From: JAKAVN01 sp963734845
Lineage (GTDB): Bacteria; Desulfobacterota; Binatia; Binatales; Binataceae
Length of the DNA stretch: 64,000 nucleotides
NCBI GenBank assembly: GCA_963734845.1
Contig: CAVTIS010000005.1
Location: 158,028-222,027 of the forward strand
Direction of reading: 5' to 3'
Part shown: positions 25,132-33,841 of the stretch, piece by piece
Layout of the letters: each line of letters starts with the position of its first letter
How positions within the stretch are numbered: the stretch's first letter is position 1
Notes under the pieces: model-generated
The model's database searches: none
Told to the model about the DNA's origin: nothing
The model's input: the letters and a program-made list of their open reading frames with translations, nothing else
Position numbers and translations under genes: made by a program

Positions 25132-25899
25132 TTAGCGACTGATTATACCGCCGTCGGCAGCGATATTCTGGCGGGTGATCCAGCGCGCCGGTTCGCTAAC
25201 CAGGAAAGCGATAACTTCGGCGATTTCTTCTGGCTGGCCGAGGCGATGCAGCGGCGTGGTATCGATTAAATTCCGGTGTGCCTCCGCATCGAGATTCTCG
25301 AGCAACATCGCGGTCTCGGTAAAGCCTGGCGAAACGACATTGACGGTGATGCGGCGCGGCGCGATCTCCTTAGCCAAGGTGCGGCAGAATTGCTCCACCG
25401 CCGCCTTGCTACCGAAGTAGCAAGTACCGCCTGGAAGATTAAGGATCGTTCCGATCGTCGAGACGCAGACGATCCTGCCCCCGTCGGCCATGTGGCGCAG
25501 CGCCTCCTTGAGGCAGAAGTAGGTCCCCTTGGCATTGAGAGCGTACGTGCGATCGAAATCTTCCTCCGTGATTTCCGCCAACGGTTTGAAACAAGCGTAA
25601 CCTGCGTTTGCCACCAGGATGTCGAGCCTGCCCAGGCGCGCGACGGTCTCGCGAAAAAGGCTAGCTATTTCTCCAAGCTTGGCGATGTCGGCCTGTACTG
25701 CTATTGCCGTACCGCCGTCGCCTTCGATTGCTCTGACGACCGCCCTCGCCTCGTCAGCGCTGACGGCGTAGTTGACCACAACTGACGCGCCGTCTCGTGC
25801 GAGGCGCTCGGCTGTGGCCCGGCCGATGCCTCTCGAGGCGCCGGTCACGATCGCGACTTTGCCTCGAAGCCCATTCATCCCTGCTGCTTCCCGGTTCAT
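25132..25899 (-). CDS. Short-chain dehydrogenase/reductase, FabG-like
   Basis: A classical SDR of 255 aa. The NAD(P) motif TGASRGIGR is at about 19-27, NAG at 97-99, and the catalytic Ser in CVSTIG, with Tyr and Lys in YFGSK (about 161-165). The C-terminal SEPARWITRQNIAADGG is usual for 3-oxoacyl-ACP reductase-like members. An internal ATG seven codons downstream is an equally good start. It lies 10 bp after the SRPBCC gene and the two probably form a pair. Together they separate DUF5989 from SxtJ. The substrate is unknown. Confidence 0.88.
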   Translation of the reverse strand: MNREAAGMNGLRGKVAIVTGASRGIGRATAERLARDGASVVVNYAVSADEARAVVRAIEGDGGTAIAVQADIAKLGEIASLFRETVARLGRLDILVANAGYACFKPLAEITEEDFDRTYALNAKGTYFCLKEALRHMADGGRIVCVSTIGTILNLPGGTCYFGSKAAVEQFCRTLAKEIAPRRITVNVVSPGFTETAMLLENLDAEAHRNLIDTTPLHRLGQPEEIAEVIAFLVSEPARWITRQNIAADGGIISR

Positions 25900-25909
25900 C
25901 GAGCCGGGC

Positions 25910-26341
25910 TCATCCTGCGAGAATGGCTCGAAGCGAATTCAGCCATTGCGGCATCGCTTTCTCGAGGAGGGCGGTGCAATTCCTTTGCTCCTCGGCGGGA
26001 CACTCAACCGCCACCGACCATTCGACGAACGCCCTGTTCCCATCGACGATCGGCGTGACCCGTCCGGTGCCCAGGTAATAGGTTATCGCCCCGAGCGGCT
26101 CGCAGGACTCATAGGTGTAAGACCGTTCGAGGTCCGAATGAGCCAACAGCCGTTGCCGAATTCGCGTGCCGTACTCAACAAAGCTGCGGATAGCGCCGAC
26201 GGCGTCACCCGATTTGCCTTCCTCGATATGGCTCTCGGTGACGCTCTCCACCCACTCGGGATAGCTGTTGAAATCGCGGATTGCGCCCCAAACCCGATCG
26301 GCGTTCTGGTCCAACACTGTGCTGTAGTAAACTTTTGTCAT
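25910..26341 (-). CDS. SRPBCC (START-like) family protein
   Basis: 143 aa from ATG 26341 (MTKVYYSTVLDQNADRVWGA). The N-terminal beta strand followed by VWGAIRDFNSYPEWV, the middle GAIRSF and the C-terminal helix WLNSLRAIL are the polyketide cyclase/Bet v 1-like helix-grip fold. Such proteins bind hydrophobic ligands or act as small cyclases. It is followed after 10 bp by the SDR gene. The longer frame upstream adds 20 residues without family character. The sequence upstream contains TTATACAT, a possible -10 box. Confidence 0.82.
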   Translation of the reverse strand: MTKVYYSTVLDQNADRVWGAIRDFNSYPEWVESVTESHIEEGKSGDAVGAIRSFVEYGTRIRQRLLAHSDLERSYTYESCEPLGAITYYLGTGRVTPIVDGNRAFVEWSVAVECPAEEQRNCTALLEKAMPQWLNSLRAILAG

Positions 26342-26524
26342 GATCGCTCCCGTTTTTCGTTGACCGTCGAGCAATTTCAGTTCCCCAACCTCGGCCGTCA
26401 TGTATAAGAACCCCGCAAGGGAGCGAATGTGACAAGGCCCAGTTCGAATTGTTGCTCAATGGAAAACCATCGGGCAGATGTAGTCAGAGCGGACGGTGAA
26501 ATGTTGCCGCGCAGGGACAGTCGC

Positions 26525-26932
26525 TCAGAACGGCTTCTCCATTCCTTGCGGCGGACGCGGCAGGCTCGGCACGCGGTAGGTCTTGCACTTGGGGTCGAAG
26601 CCGCGTTTCATCCGGTCGCGGCCGATAACCCACATCACGAAGCTGAACGGCGTGATCACGATCATGAAAATCAGGGTCAGGATGACGCGCGTGTTGAACC
26701 ATCCGAGCGCATGACCGAGTCGCGTCCACCATCGATGGAGCAGGGTGAGACTGCGCGGCCACAACAGCGCCGCCAGCCACAGCACCGCAGCCACTATCCA
26801 TGGCCATCGCGCGGGCGTGCGATGGCGTAGCAGGGGCAGGACACCAAAGAGGACCGCGAACAGCGCGCCCAGCACCAGTCCGAAATTGCGCAACTCCGAC
26901 TTGGGCAGCCGCTCCCCTGCTTTCGACTCCAT
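26525..26932 (-). CDS. SxtJ family membrane protein
   Basis: 135 aa beginning MESKAGERLPKSELRNFGLV, with hydrophobic helices at about 17-35, 42-60 and 85-105 and the conserved IMVITPFSFVMWVIGRDRMK. The family is named after a saxitoxin-cluster protein but is widespread beside carbamoyltransferases and DUF5989 genes outside toxin clusters. It begins 9 bp after the stop of the carbamoyltransferase, so they are co-transcribed. Molecular function is unknown; membrane location suggests a partner for an envelope modification. Confidence 0.82.
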   Translation of the reverse strand: MESKAGERLPKSELRNFGLVLGALFAVLFGVLPLLRHRTPARWPWIVAAVLWLAALLWPRSLTLLHRWWTRLGHALGWFNTRVILTLIFMIVITPFSFVMWVIGRDRMKRGFDPKCKTYRVPSLPRPPQGMEKPF

Positions 26933-26941
26933 CGGCGCCCG

Positions 26942-28786
26942 TCAGTCCAGCTCGAACTCGCGCTTCCAGCTCTCGTCGCGCGGGCGCTCGGGCTGCTCGG
27001 CCTTGGCGAGCACGAAGTCCCCGACCACCAGCACGTCCATCTCAGTGCGCATGAAACATCGGTACGCGTCCTCGGGCGTGCACACAATCGGTTCGCCGCG
27101 CACGTTGAACGAGGTGTTCACCAGCACGGCGCATCCGGTGCGCGCGGCAAAGCGCTCGATCAGCCGATGGAAGCGCGGATTGGTGCGGGCGTCGACGCTC
27201 TGAATCCGCGCCGAGTAGTCGACGTGGGTGACGGCCGGGATGCTCGAGCGCGGGACGTTGAGCTTGTCGATACCGAAGAGGCTTTGCTGCTCGTCGCTCA
27301 TCGGCTGGCGCAATTCCTCCCGCACCTTGGCGACCAGTCCCATGTAGGGGCTCGGGCGATCGAGCTCGAAATAGTCCGCCGTGCGCTCGACCAGCACCGC
27401 GGGCGCGAACGGCCGGAACGATTCGCGATACTTGATCTTGAGATTCATCACGGATTGCATTTTCGAGTTGCGCGGGTCGCCCAGGATCGAGCGGTTGCCG
27501 AGCGCGCGCGGCCCGAACTCCATCCGCCCCTGGAACCATCCGACCACCGCGCCCTCGGCCAGGCTCGCAGCGACCGATTCGAGCATCTCGGCCTCGGGCA
27601 GGCGCCGATAGCGCGCGCCCGCGCGATCGAGCGCGTCCTTTATTTCGGCTTCCCCGAAGCTCGGCCCGAGAAACGAGCCGCGCATCCGATCGTCGCCGTC
27701 AACTTCGCGCGGCGCGTCGCCATAGAGATGCCATCCGGCAAGGGCCGCGCCGATCGCGCCGCCGGCGTCGCCCGCCGCCGGCTGTATCCAGATATCGCGG
27801 AAGGTTCCCTCGCGCAGCAGGCGGCCGTTGGCTACGCAGTTGAGCGCGACGCCGCCCGCGAGGCAGAGATAGTCGGCGTTAAGCTCGCGCCGCGCCGTCA
27901 GCGCCAGGCGCGAAACCACGTCCTCGGTGACTTTCTGAATCGACGCCGCGAGATCCATCTCGCGCTGGGTCAGCGGCGACTCGGGCTTGCGCGGCGGCCC
28001 GCCGAAGAGCGCGTCGAAGCGCGCGTTGGTCATCGTCAGGCCGGTGACGTAGTTGAAATATTCGGTGTTGAGGCGGAACGTGCCGTCCGGCTTGACGTCG
28101 ATCAGATGGTCGAGGATCGTGCCGACGTAGCGCGGCTCGCCATACGGCGCGAGGCCCATCAGCTTGTACTCGCCCGAGTTCACGCGGAATCCGGTATAGT
28201 AGGTGAAGGCCGAGTAGAGTAGGCCGAGCGAGTGCGGAAAATCGATCTGCCACTGCGGGGTTAGGCGATTGCCCTCGCCGAGCCAGAGCGAAGTCGTCGC
28301 CCATTCGCCGACGCCATCCAGGCAGAGCACGGCGGCGTGCCAGAACGGGCTCGCAAAAAACGCGGAGGCGGCGTGCGCCTGGTGATGCTCGGTGAAGAGC
28401 AGCGGCGGAAGATCGTTAAGCTTGCCGCCGTCGAGCGACGCGAGTTCGCGCTTGAGTGCCGAGCGCAGGTTGAGCTTCTCTTTGAGCCACACCGGCATCG
28501 CGGTCAGAAACGAGCCGAGCCCGCGCGGCGCGTAGCCCAGGTAGGTCTCCATCATGCGCTCGAACTTCACCCACGGCTTGTCGTAGAAGACGATCGAGTC
28601 GAGGTCCTCGAGGTGCAGGCCGGCCGAGCCAAGGCACCAGGCGGCGGCATGATGAGGGAAGGCGGCGTCGTGCTTTTTGCGCGTGAAGCGCTCCTCCTGC
28701 GCGGCGGCCACGATTTGGCCATCGCACACGAGCGCAGCCGCGCTATCGTGATAATAGGCGGAGATACCGAGGATTCGCTTTGCCAT
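26942..28786 (-). CDS. NodU/CmcH/TobZ family O-carbamoyltransferase
   Basis: 614 aa from the ATG at 28786 (MAKRILGISAYYHDSAAALV); the frame allows seven extra residues upstream. The N-terminal part is the Kae1-like carbamoyl-transfer domain with the metal-binding EHHQAHAASAF. The C-terminal part (about 400-600) is the YrdC-like adenylation domain (GPRALGNRSILGDPRN). The enzyme uses carbamoyl phosphate and ATP to carbamoylate a hydroxyl group, usually on a sugar or natural product. With SxtJ, DUF5989 and an SGNH hydrolase it forms a conserved locus, most likely for decorating an exported glycan or lipid; that role is inference. Confidence 0.92.
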   Translation of the reverse strand: MAKRILGISAYYHDSAAALVCDGQIVAAAQEERFTRKKHDAAFPHHAAAWCLGSAGLHLEDLDSIVFYDKPWVKFERMMETYLGYAPRGLGSFLTAMPVWLKEKLNLRSALKRELASLDGGKLNDLPPLLFTEHHQAHAASAFFASPFWHAAVLCLDGVGEWATTSLWLGEGNRLTPQWQIDFPHSLGLLYSAFTYYTGFRVNSGEYKLMGLAPYGEPRYVGTILDHLIDVKPDGTFRLNTEYFNYVTGLTMTNARFDALFGGPPRKPESPLTQREMDLAASIQKVTEDVVSRLALTARRELNADYLCLAGGVALNCVANGRLLREGTFRDIWIQPAAGDAGGAIGAALAGWHLYGDAPREVDGDDRMRGSFLGPSFGEAEIKDALDRAGARYRRLPEAEMLESVAASLAEGAVVGWFQGRMEFGPRALGNRSILGDPRNSKMQSVMNLKIKYRESFRPFAPAVLVERTADYFELDRPSPYMGLVAKVREELRQPMSDEQQSLFGIDKLNVPRSSIPAVTHVDYSARIQSVDARTNPRFHRLIERFAARTGCAVLVNTSFNVRGEPIVCTPEDAYRCFMRTEMDVLVVGDFVLAKAEQPERPRDESWKREFELD

Positions 28787-28942
28787 CGTTTCGCGCTGAC
28801 CGGGCATAGGCTACACGAACTCGGGCCGCGTCTAAACGGGCACAAGGTCGCGCGCACAATCGCGATTGCGCGCGGCGCGCACAGGGCTTAGATTGAAAGT
28901 AGCGTAACGGCTTCACGTGAGCCTCAGGGCTCGCCCGAATAT

Positions 28943-29300
28943 GGGGGCGAAATGGGTTCGACGGAAACAAGAAGGCCGTGGTCGCACGCCGGGGTTCTGT
29001 TATCCCGTTAAACAAACAGACTGCGAAATTTACCCGCAGACAATAACGGTTACGCTCTAGCGGCCTAACGGCCGCTAGCGTCCCGCCGCTGTTCGCCCAT
29101 GACAGCGGGCCGGGGCGTCATTCAGTGGGCTAGGGAAACGCCGTCGGCCACTTGGGCTCGCACCCGAAACGCAAAGTGGCTGGCCGCAGCACAGCCCGTC
29201 CGCGGGCGTTGACGCGGCGAGATTAAATCGCGGAATAAGCGTGTAGTGGCCACCGCTCGGCGGTTTTCGGACGGGGGTTCAATTCCCCCCGCCTCCACCA
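28943..29300 (+). ncRNA. ssrA: Transfer-messenger RNA (tmRNA), ssrA
   Basis: tmRNA rescues stalled ribosomes and tags the nascent peptide. The 5' GGGGGCG (28943-28949) pairs with CGCCTCC (29290-29296), with the usual G-U wobble at pair 3. The gene ends in encoded ACCA, and GGGTTCGAC and GGTTCAATTCC mark the tRNA-like ends. The tag frame starts with GCA at 29036 and ends with TAA at 29066-29068, reading ADNNGYALAA. The stop lies in the loop of a hairpin, CTAGCGGCC-TAAC-GGCCGCTAG (29057-29078), as in other tmRNAs. Its 3' end is the attachment site of the downstream island. Confidence 0.96.
29276..29300 (+). repeat. attL: tmRNA 3' end, direct repeat copy 1
   Basis: The last 25 bases of ssrA (GGTTCAATT then C5CGCCTCCACCA) recur at 33842-33866 with one mismatch. 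The pair brackets the integrase-bearing island. This is the typical integration site of tyrosine-recombinase elements in ssrA. Confidence 0.85.
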
Positions 29301-29320
29301 ATTAAATGCGCGATTTTATT

Positions 29321-29338
29321 GAGTGTTTTCAAACACTC
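29321..29338. terminator. Hairpin downstream of ssrA
   Basis: GAGTGTTT-TC-AAACACTC, an 8-bp perfect stem 20 bp after ssrA. No T-tract follows, so it may serve as an ssrA processing/termination hairpin or as an arm site of the island. Confidence 0.35.
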
Positions 29339-29384
29339 GATGCGCGTACTTATCGTGTCCCCGATTTTTTGATACTTCGGGGAC

Positions 29385-30420
29385 ATGCTCCATCTCTATC
29401 GCCGGCATCTGGCGAGCTTTTCACGAAAAAAACGTAAGGCGAATTGCTCGTGTCCTGTGTGGGCGCAGGGGCGCTTGCACGGGAAGATGATGCGCAAGTC
29501 CTTGGGTATCTGTAATTGGGGGAGCGCGCAAGCAATTGTCCGTGATTGGGAAGCCCGGATCGATGGCAGAAGCCAAACCGTCCCGGAAGCGTTCGGGTAT
29601 TTCCTCGCTGATTGCGTAGCCCGCAATTTAAAGGCGGAGACTATAGCGAAATATCGGCTGCTGCAGCGGGAAATGATCGCGTGGTTCCCGCATCGCTCGA
29701 TTGATTCGCTCCGACTTCAGGAGATCTCGGCGTATCGGGAATCGTGGCAGCTCGCGCCAGTTTCAGCCCGAAAGAAAATCGAGCGAATGCGGACGTTCTT
29801 CAAATTCTGCGAACAGCGGAAATGGTCGGATGAAAATCCGGCCGTTTTTTTGAAACCGCCGCGGGCGACATTTTCTCCGACACTCCCATTCAGTTCTGAG
29901 GAGTCGAAAAAATACGTGAAGCGGTTGAGAAATATCCCGACATGCCGAAAGGGGCGCCGACAGCAGGTGAAGGCGTTCGTGTTGCTGCTCGAACACACCG
30001 GTCTCCGGATCACGGATACCGTATACCTTTCGCAAAGATAAGATCGCGGACGGAAAGCTACTGATCTACACCGCAAAAACAGGTGAGCCGGTATGGATTC
30101 CGCTGCATACCGAGGTGCTTCGAGAGCTGGAGGCGTTGCCGTTCCGGCCGTTCTGGTCAGGCAACGGGCTTCCTAAAAGCGCCGTGGCCAACTGGCAGCG
30201 AACGCTCGCGCGGCTGTTCAAGCTCGCGGGAATCGAGGGACATGCGCACCGGTATCGCGACACCTTCGCGATCCGGCTTTTGACAGCCGGAGTTTCCATC
30301 GAGGACGTGGCGGTGCTCTTGGGGCACGGGGATATTAAAATTACCCAGCGGCATTACGCGCCTTGGGTGAAAGTGCGGCAGGACCGGCTGGAAGAAGCGG
30401 TGAGACAGACGTTTGTTTAG
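29385..30420 (+). pseudogene. Tyrosine-type integrase, broken by a frameshift
   Basis: The first frame (29385-30041) holds the N-terminal Cys-containing region (CSCPVWAQG), the SAM-like core-binding domain and the catalytic Arg in HTGLRITD. At about 30025-30035 one extra base shifts the frame. The second frame continues with RKDKIADGKLLIYTAKTGEP and ends at 30420 with HRYRDTF (His, Arg), LGHGD (His) and the nucleophile Tyr in HYAPW. All catalytic residues are thus present but in two frames. It lies directly beside attL, as expected for the integrase of this island. A sequencing error is possible but several neighbouring genes are also broken. Confidence 0.85.
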
Positions 30421-30495
30421 GATTTTTTAACCGCGGGGGGGAAAATCCGTGGACGAAAAGTATTCGTACTGGCCTGCACCCCAATTTCCAGCCAG

Positions 30496-31335
30496 TTATA
30501 AGTAGAGTCCGCCGGTTATTTCGCCCTCCTGGGGCGGTGTTGTTTGCTCCCGTTTGAGCGCCGCGAACTCGCTCGGGGTGAGAGCACCGAGACTCGAGTG
30601 CGGCCGCAGGTGATTGTAGTCGTGCCGCCACGCCTCGATGATCGCGCGTGCCTCCCAGAGGCTGGTGAACACGTACTCGTTGAGGCATTCGTCGCGCAAC
30701 TTGCTGTTGAACGATTCGATGAAGGCGTTCTGCACCGGCTTGCCCGGCTCGATGTAATGCCAGGCTACCCTTCTCGTCGCCCAGCGCAGCACCGCACTAC
30801 TAGTGAGTTCGGTTCCATTGTCGCTAACCACGGTGTCCGGTGTGGCTCGCTCCATCGTAAGCCTCTCCAGTTCGCGCACGACCCTTACGCCGCCGAGTGA
30901 AGTGTCGACCACCGCTGCCAGGCACTCGCGGCTGAAGTCGTCGACGATGCACAGAATGCGGAAGCGGCGGCCATCGCTGAGGGTGTCGGAGACGAAGTCG
31001 AGCGACCACCGCTGATTGATCGCACTCGGCAGCATCATTGGTGTCCGTGTACCTAGTGCCCGCTTGCGCCCTCGGCGGCGGCGTACCATCAGCCGCTCCT
31101 CGCGGTACAGTCGGTAGAGCTTCTTATGGTTCAGCGCATGACCCTCACGCGCCAGCATCCAGCCTAATCGCCGATACCCGAAGCGCCGCCGCTCCGCGGC
31201 CAGCTCCCTAAGACGTTGCCTCAGTGCCGAGTCGTCCGGTCGTCTGCGCCGGTAGCGCAGAGTCGAACGATCCAATCCCACCAGCTCGCACGCGTGCCGC
31301 TGACTCAGCCCGTGACGCTCAATCGCCCGAATCAC
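30496..31335 (-). CDS. IS3-family transposase OrfB (DDE integrase core)
   Basis: 279 aa. The N-terminal helix-turn-helix (GLSQRHACELVGLDRSTLRY) is followed by an HTH_21-like segment. The DDE core has the first Asp in SLDFVSDTL, the second Asp in VVSDNGTELTS, and the Glu in the AFIESFNSKLRDECLNEYVF region. The open frame reaches back to about 31371, where the AAAAAAC slippery heptamer in orfA would allow a -1 shift giving an OrfAB fusion (KRLKPAARREAVIRAIERHG), the active transposase in this family. Confidence 0.93.
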   Translation of the reverse strand: MIRAIERHGLSQRHACELVGLDRSTLRYRRRRPDDSALRQRLRELAAERRRFGYRRLGWMLAREGHALNHKKLYRLYREERLMVRRRRGRKRALGTRTPMMLPSAINQRWSLDFVSDTLSDGRRFRILCIVDDFSRECLAAVVDTSLGGVRVVRELERLTMERATPDTVVSDNGTELTSSAVLRWATRRVAWHYIEPGKPVQNAFIESFNSKLRDECLNEYVFTSLWEARAIIEAWRHDYNHLRPHSSLGALTPSEFAALKREQTTPPQEGEITGGLYL

Positions 31336-31358
31336 TGCTTCTCGCCGCGCCGCAGGCT

Positions 31359-31625
31359 TCAGACGTTTTTTCCGAGCAAGTCCTTGAGCGCCGCGTTGTC
31401 CAGCATCGACTCGGCCAGCAGCCGCTTAAGGCGCCGGTTCTCGTCCTCCAGCGCTTTCAGCCGGCGTGCCTCCGACACCTCCAGGCCACCGTACTTCGCT
31501 TTCCATTTGTAGAACGTTGCGCTTGAGATCCCGTGCCGCCGGCAGACCTCTTCGGTCTTCGCGCCGACCTCGTGCTCGCGCAGCACCCCAATGATCTGCT
31601 CCTCGCTGAAGCGGCTCCCTTTCAT
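31359..31625 (-). CDS. IS3-family OrfA (helix-turn-helix and leucine zipper)
   Basis: 88 aa beginning MKGSRFSEEQIIGVLREHEV, an HTH (EEVCRRHGISSATFYKWKAK), then a leucine-zipper helix (LKALEDENRRLKRLLAES). It binds the IS ends and can be extended by a -1 frameshift at AAAAAAC (31365-31371) into OrfB. Intact. Confidence 0.93.
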   Translation of the reverse strand: MKGSRFSEEQIIGVLREHEVGAKTEEVCRRHGISSATFYKWKAKYGGLEVSEARRLKALEDENRRLKRLLAESMLDNAALKDLLGKNV

Positions 31626-31685
31626 CGCCCGTCTCCTTTTCAGGCGACGGACTCTACCTCATTTCGGCGGAGTTTTCGGGGTGCA

Positions 31686-32135
31686 GGCCACCCTCTTTCG
31701 TCACTCTCATCCGAGGAAGCAAAGTGGAAGACATTTTTTCGGCGAGATTCTCTGAGCGGAAGGCGGCAGGGTCATTTACATTCCCCTGTTCATCGCCGAG
31801 ATTCGCGTATTGCTGTTTCGTCAACGCCACGTTATCTCGGTGGGTCCGAAACGCCCTCCACTCAAAGAACTTCGCTGCGGAATTACTTAAAACCGCCAGA
31901 GAATGTTTAAGAAAAACCCTTTGGCGTAGCCGCGAGCGTTGAGACCTTTTTAAGAGATCTCAGGCTTTCGCCACGCTGCACGACTATCCAAAGGATTCTG
32001 ATAATCGTTGCTACGCCACGGAATTTCTCCGTAGTTCTATTGTAGCAAATCAGTTGCGAACGCCCTGTGGAAAACTTTCTGGCTTCATTATCGACCGACT
32101 TTTGTGCACTGTTATGCTGGTTTGGAGGTATTTCG
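31686..32135. other. 450-bp stretch without a recognisable gene
   Basis: Between the IS3 element and the first orphan island gene. Open frames here (for example 31724-31942) give family-free products. The stretch is probably decayed island DNA separated from the integrase by the IS insertion, plus the upstream region of the gene at 32136. Confidence 0.5.
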
Positions 32136-32726
32136 ATGACGGATCTGACAGCAGCTTTGATTGGCGGCGGAGCGGCGATCGCCGGCGGTCTGCTCACAGG
32201 AGCATTTCAAGCTTTTTGGGAATGGCGGATCGGCCCGGTTCTGAAAATTGATTTCGACAGCACGTCACCTGCGACGAAGGTTGAAAACGAATATCTGGTA
32301 GGGCAGGACAAAAAGGAGGAGATATACGTTCGTGCGCGCGTCCGGAATATTGGTCATCGTCCGGCGATGAACTGTCGCGTATATTTGATTAAATTGAGCG
32401 AAGTGAATGGTAAGCATCTCGGGAACACTGTATTTTACGACGCCATGCCAGTCACCTGGGCCGGCTGGGATTTCGATCCACGCGTTCTACCAAAGGACGC
32501 TGATTTTTATATCGATGTAATGCGCGTATCAAAACACGATCGTGGTTGGATATTCCCGGTCAAAAAATTGTTTGCGAGTCATGAAAAACTGAAGTAATAT
32601 TCCGGAACCTATCGTTTTCACCTCCTCGCAACTGCCGACAATGCCCCTGCAGCAAATTACACGGTCGACGTTGACTATCGCGGCGATTGGAACAATCTGC
32701 GTGCATGGCATGAACCGGGGACGTAA
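32136..32726 (+). pseudogene. Orphan membrane-anchored protein with an in-frame stop
   Basis: From ATG 32136 the product begins MTDLTAALIGGGAAIAGGLL, a single N-terminal membrane helix, then a beta-rich domain (IYVRARVRNIGHRPAMNCRV). A TAA at 32595-32597 (codon 154) ends the frame after KLFASHEKLK. The same frame continues without interruption with YSGTYRFHLLATADNAPAAN and ends at 32726 with GDWNNLRAWHEPGT, which looks like the true C terminus. So the gene carries one nonsense mutation. Function unknown; island cargo. Confidence 0.6.
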
Positions 32727-32766
32727 CGTATAGGACAGTCAAACGATCCAAGATATTCCGCCTTAT

Positions 32767-33230
32767 ATGATTCCCGTGACTGTTATCCTGGCACTTGTTG
32801 TCGGCGCCGGGTTATTTGCCTATCAATTTCTTAAATCGTCCCCTCCGCCTCAAGAGCTTACTCGAATACTCGTGACAGTGTTCGCGCATTAGGAACGGCT
32901 GCATTCGCGGTCATTTTTCTTTATGGCTCAATCGTTACAATAAAAACCCAGCCGTGGACACTCGAAATCGCTAAGAAGCATTTCGCCGCAAGTGTGGGTT
33001 TGCCTTATCATCCGCCAGATCAAGGCGGGCTTCCTCAAGGCGTTCAGGCCGCCGAGGAAAGAGGGACCCCGGAGGCGGGTGTACCATTCGTATCGTATCC
33101 AGGGAGCCGAGATTGTCCGGTACATGCGCGAGCACGTAAAATGAGCGCTAGGGAGGCTTCGGTGGAGGCCGCCCTTTTCTTTGAGTTTTCCGGGACGCGA
33201 GGTCTGCGAGGGCTGCGTTCGGTCAGTTGA
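32767..33230 (+). pseudogene. Orphan two-helix membrane protein, frameshifted
   Basis: A short frame (32767-32892, 41 aa) begins MIPVTVILALVVGAGLFAYQ and stops just as a second hydrophobic stretch starts. The +1/-1 shifted frame continues with ALGTAAFAVIFLYGSIVTIK and TQPWTLEIAKKHFAA and stays open to 33230. A single indel near 32885 would give one protein with two membrane helices. The last 60 residues of the second frame look like random high-GC coding. Function unknown. Confidence 0.4.
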
Positions 33231-33248
33231 GGGAGTATTGAAAGTCGG

Positions 33249-33728
33249 ATGTATGGATCGATCAATTGGCCGATCGTGTTGTGGTATGGACAGGCGCTTC
33301 TCACCCCGTTGATCGCGGCGATAGCAGTATGGATCGCCTATCAGCAATACCAGACAAACTATCGGCAGTTGGAAACAAGCCAACGGCAATCACAGACCAA
33401 CAAGACCAGAGCTCGATTGGATTTGTTCGATCGCCGCTACAAGATATTCGAGCAGCTGAAGACGGTGTTGGCGGCTGTAACGCGTGATGCCAATGTATCA
33501 GCAGAGAATCTGTTGAACTTCAGAAGCGCAACGATAGCGGCATATTTTTTGTTTGGCGACGAAATTGAGTCCTATATTGAAGAAATGTACCGGCGAGGAT
33601 TGAAGCTTCAAACCGCGAACCGAATGAACGACCCTAATGCATGGGACGCGGAAATAAAGTGGTTCAACGAGCAGTACGAAGCGATCAAGCCAAAGCTCAA
33701 AAAATATTTGGATGTCAGCGAACTGTAG
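33249..33728 (+). CDS. Orphan membrane-anchored coiled-coil protein
   Basis: 159 aa. One N-terminal membrane helix (LLTPLIAAIAVWIAYQQYQT) is followed by a Gln/Arg-rich helical stretch (RQLETSQRQSQTNKTRARLD) and a helical domain containing LFDRRYKIFEQLKTVLAAV and the end KPKLKKYLDVSEL. The layout (one helix, then a long cytoplasmic helical segment with DLFDRRYKI) recurs in small orphan proteins of mobile regions, but I cannot name a function. It is the only island cargo gene that looks intact. Confidence 0.65.
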   Translation: MYGSINWPIVLWYGQALLTPLIAAIAVWIAYQQYQTNYRQLETSQRQSQTNKTRARLDLFDRRYKIFEQLKTVLAAVTRDANVSAENLLNFRSATIAAYFLFGDEIESYIEEMYRRGLKLQTANRMNDPNAWDAEIKWFNEQYEAIKPKLKKYLDVSEL

Positions 33729-33841
33729 CGCCGCAAAAAGCCGTGTTCCAGATGCGTGCCTGATACCCGCGTTTTCCCCGTTTTGAGCGTATCGAGAGCT
33801 TAGGAAAATCAAATGGTTTCGGCGTTTCCACTGGGGTGAAT

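Larger units (their letters stand above)
30475..31685 (-). mobile_element. IS3-family insertion sequence
   Basis: A 1.2-kb element with terminal TGCACCCC at both ends in inverted orientation, extended to GGCCTGCACCCC if the flanking GGCC is counted. Because GGCC is palindromic, it can equally be a 4-bp target duplication. The element carries orfA and orfB with an A6C slippery site between them. It is inserted downstream of the integrase inside the ssrA island. Confidence 0.88.

Noticed and set aside
32595..32597. In-frame TAA considered as a recoded codon
   Set aside because: TAA is not a selenocysteine codon and no Cys-like context surrounds it; a nonsense mutation is simpler.
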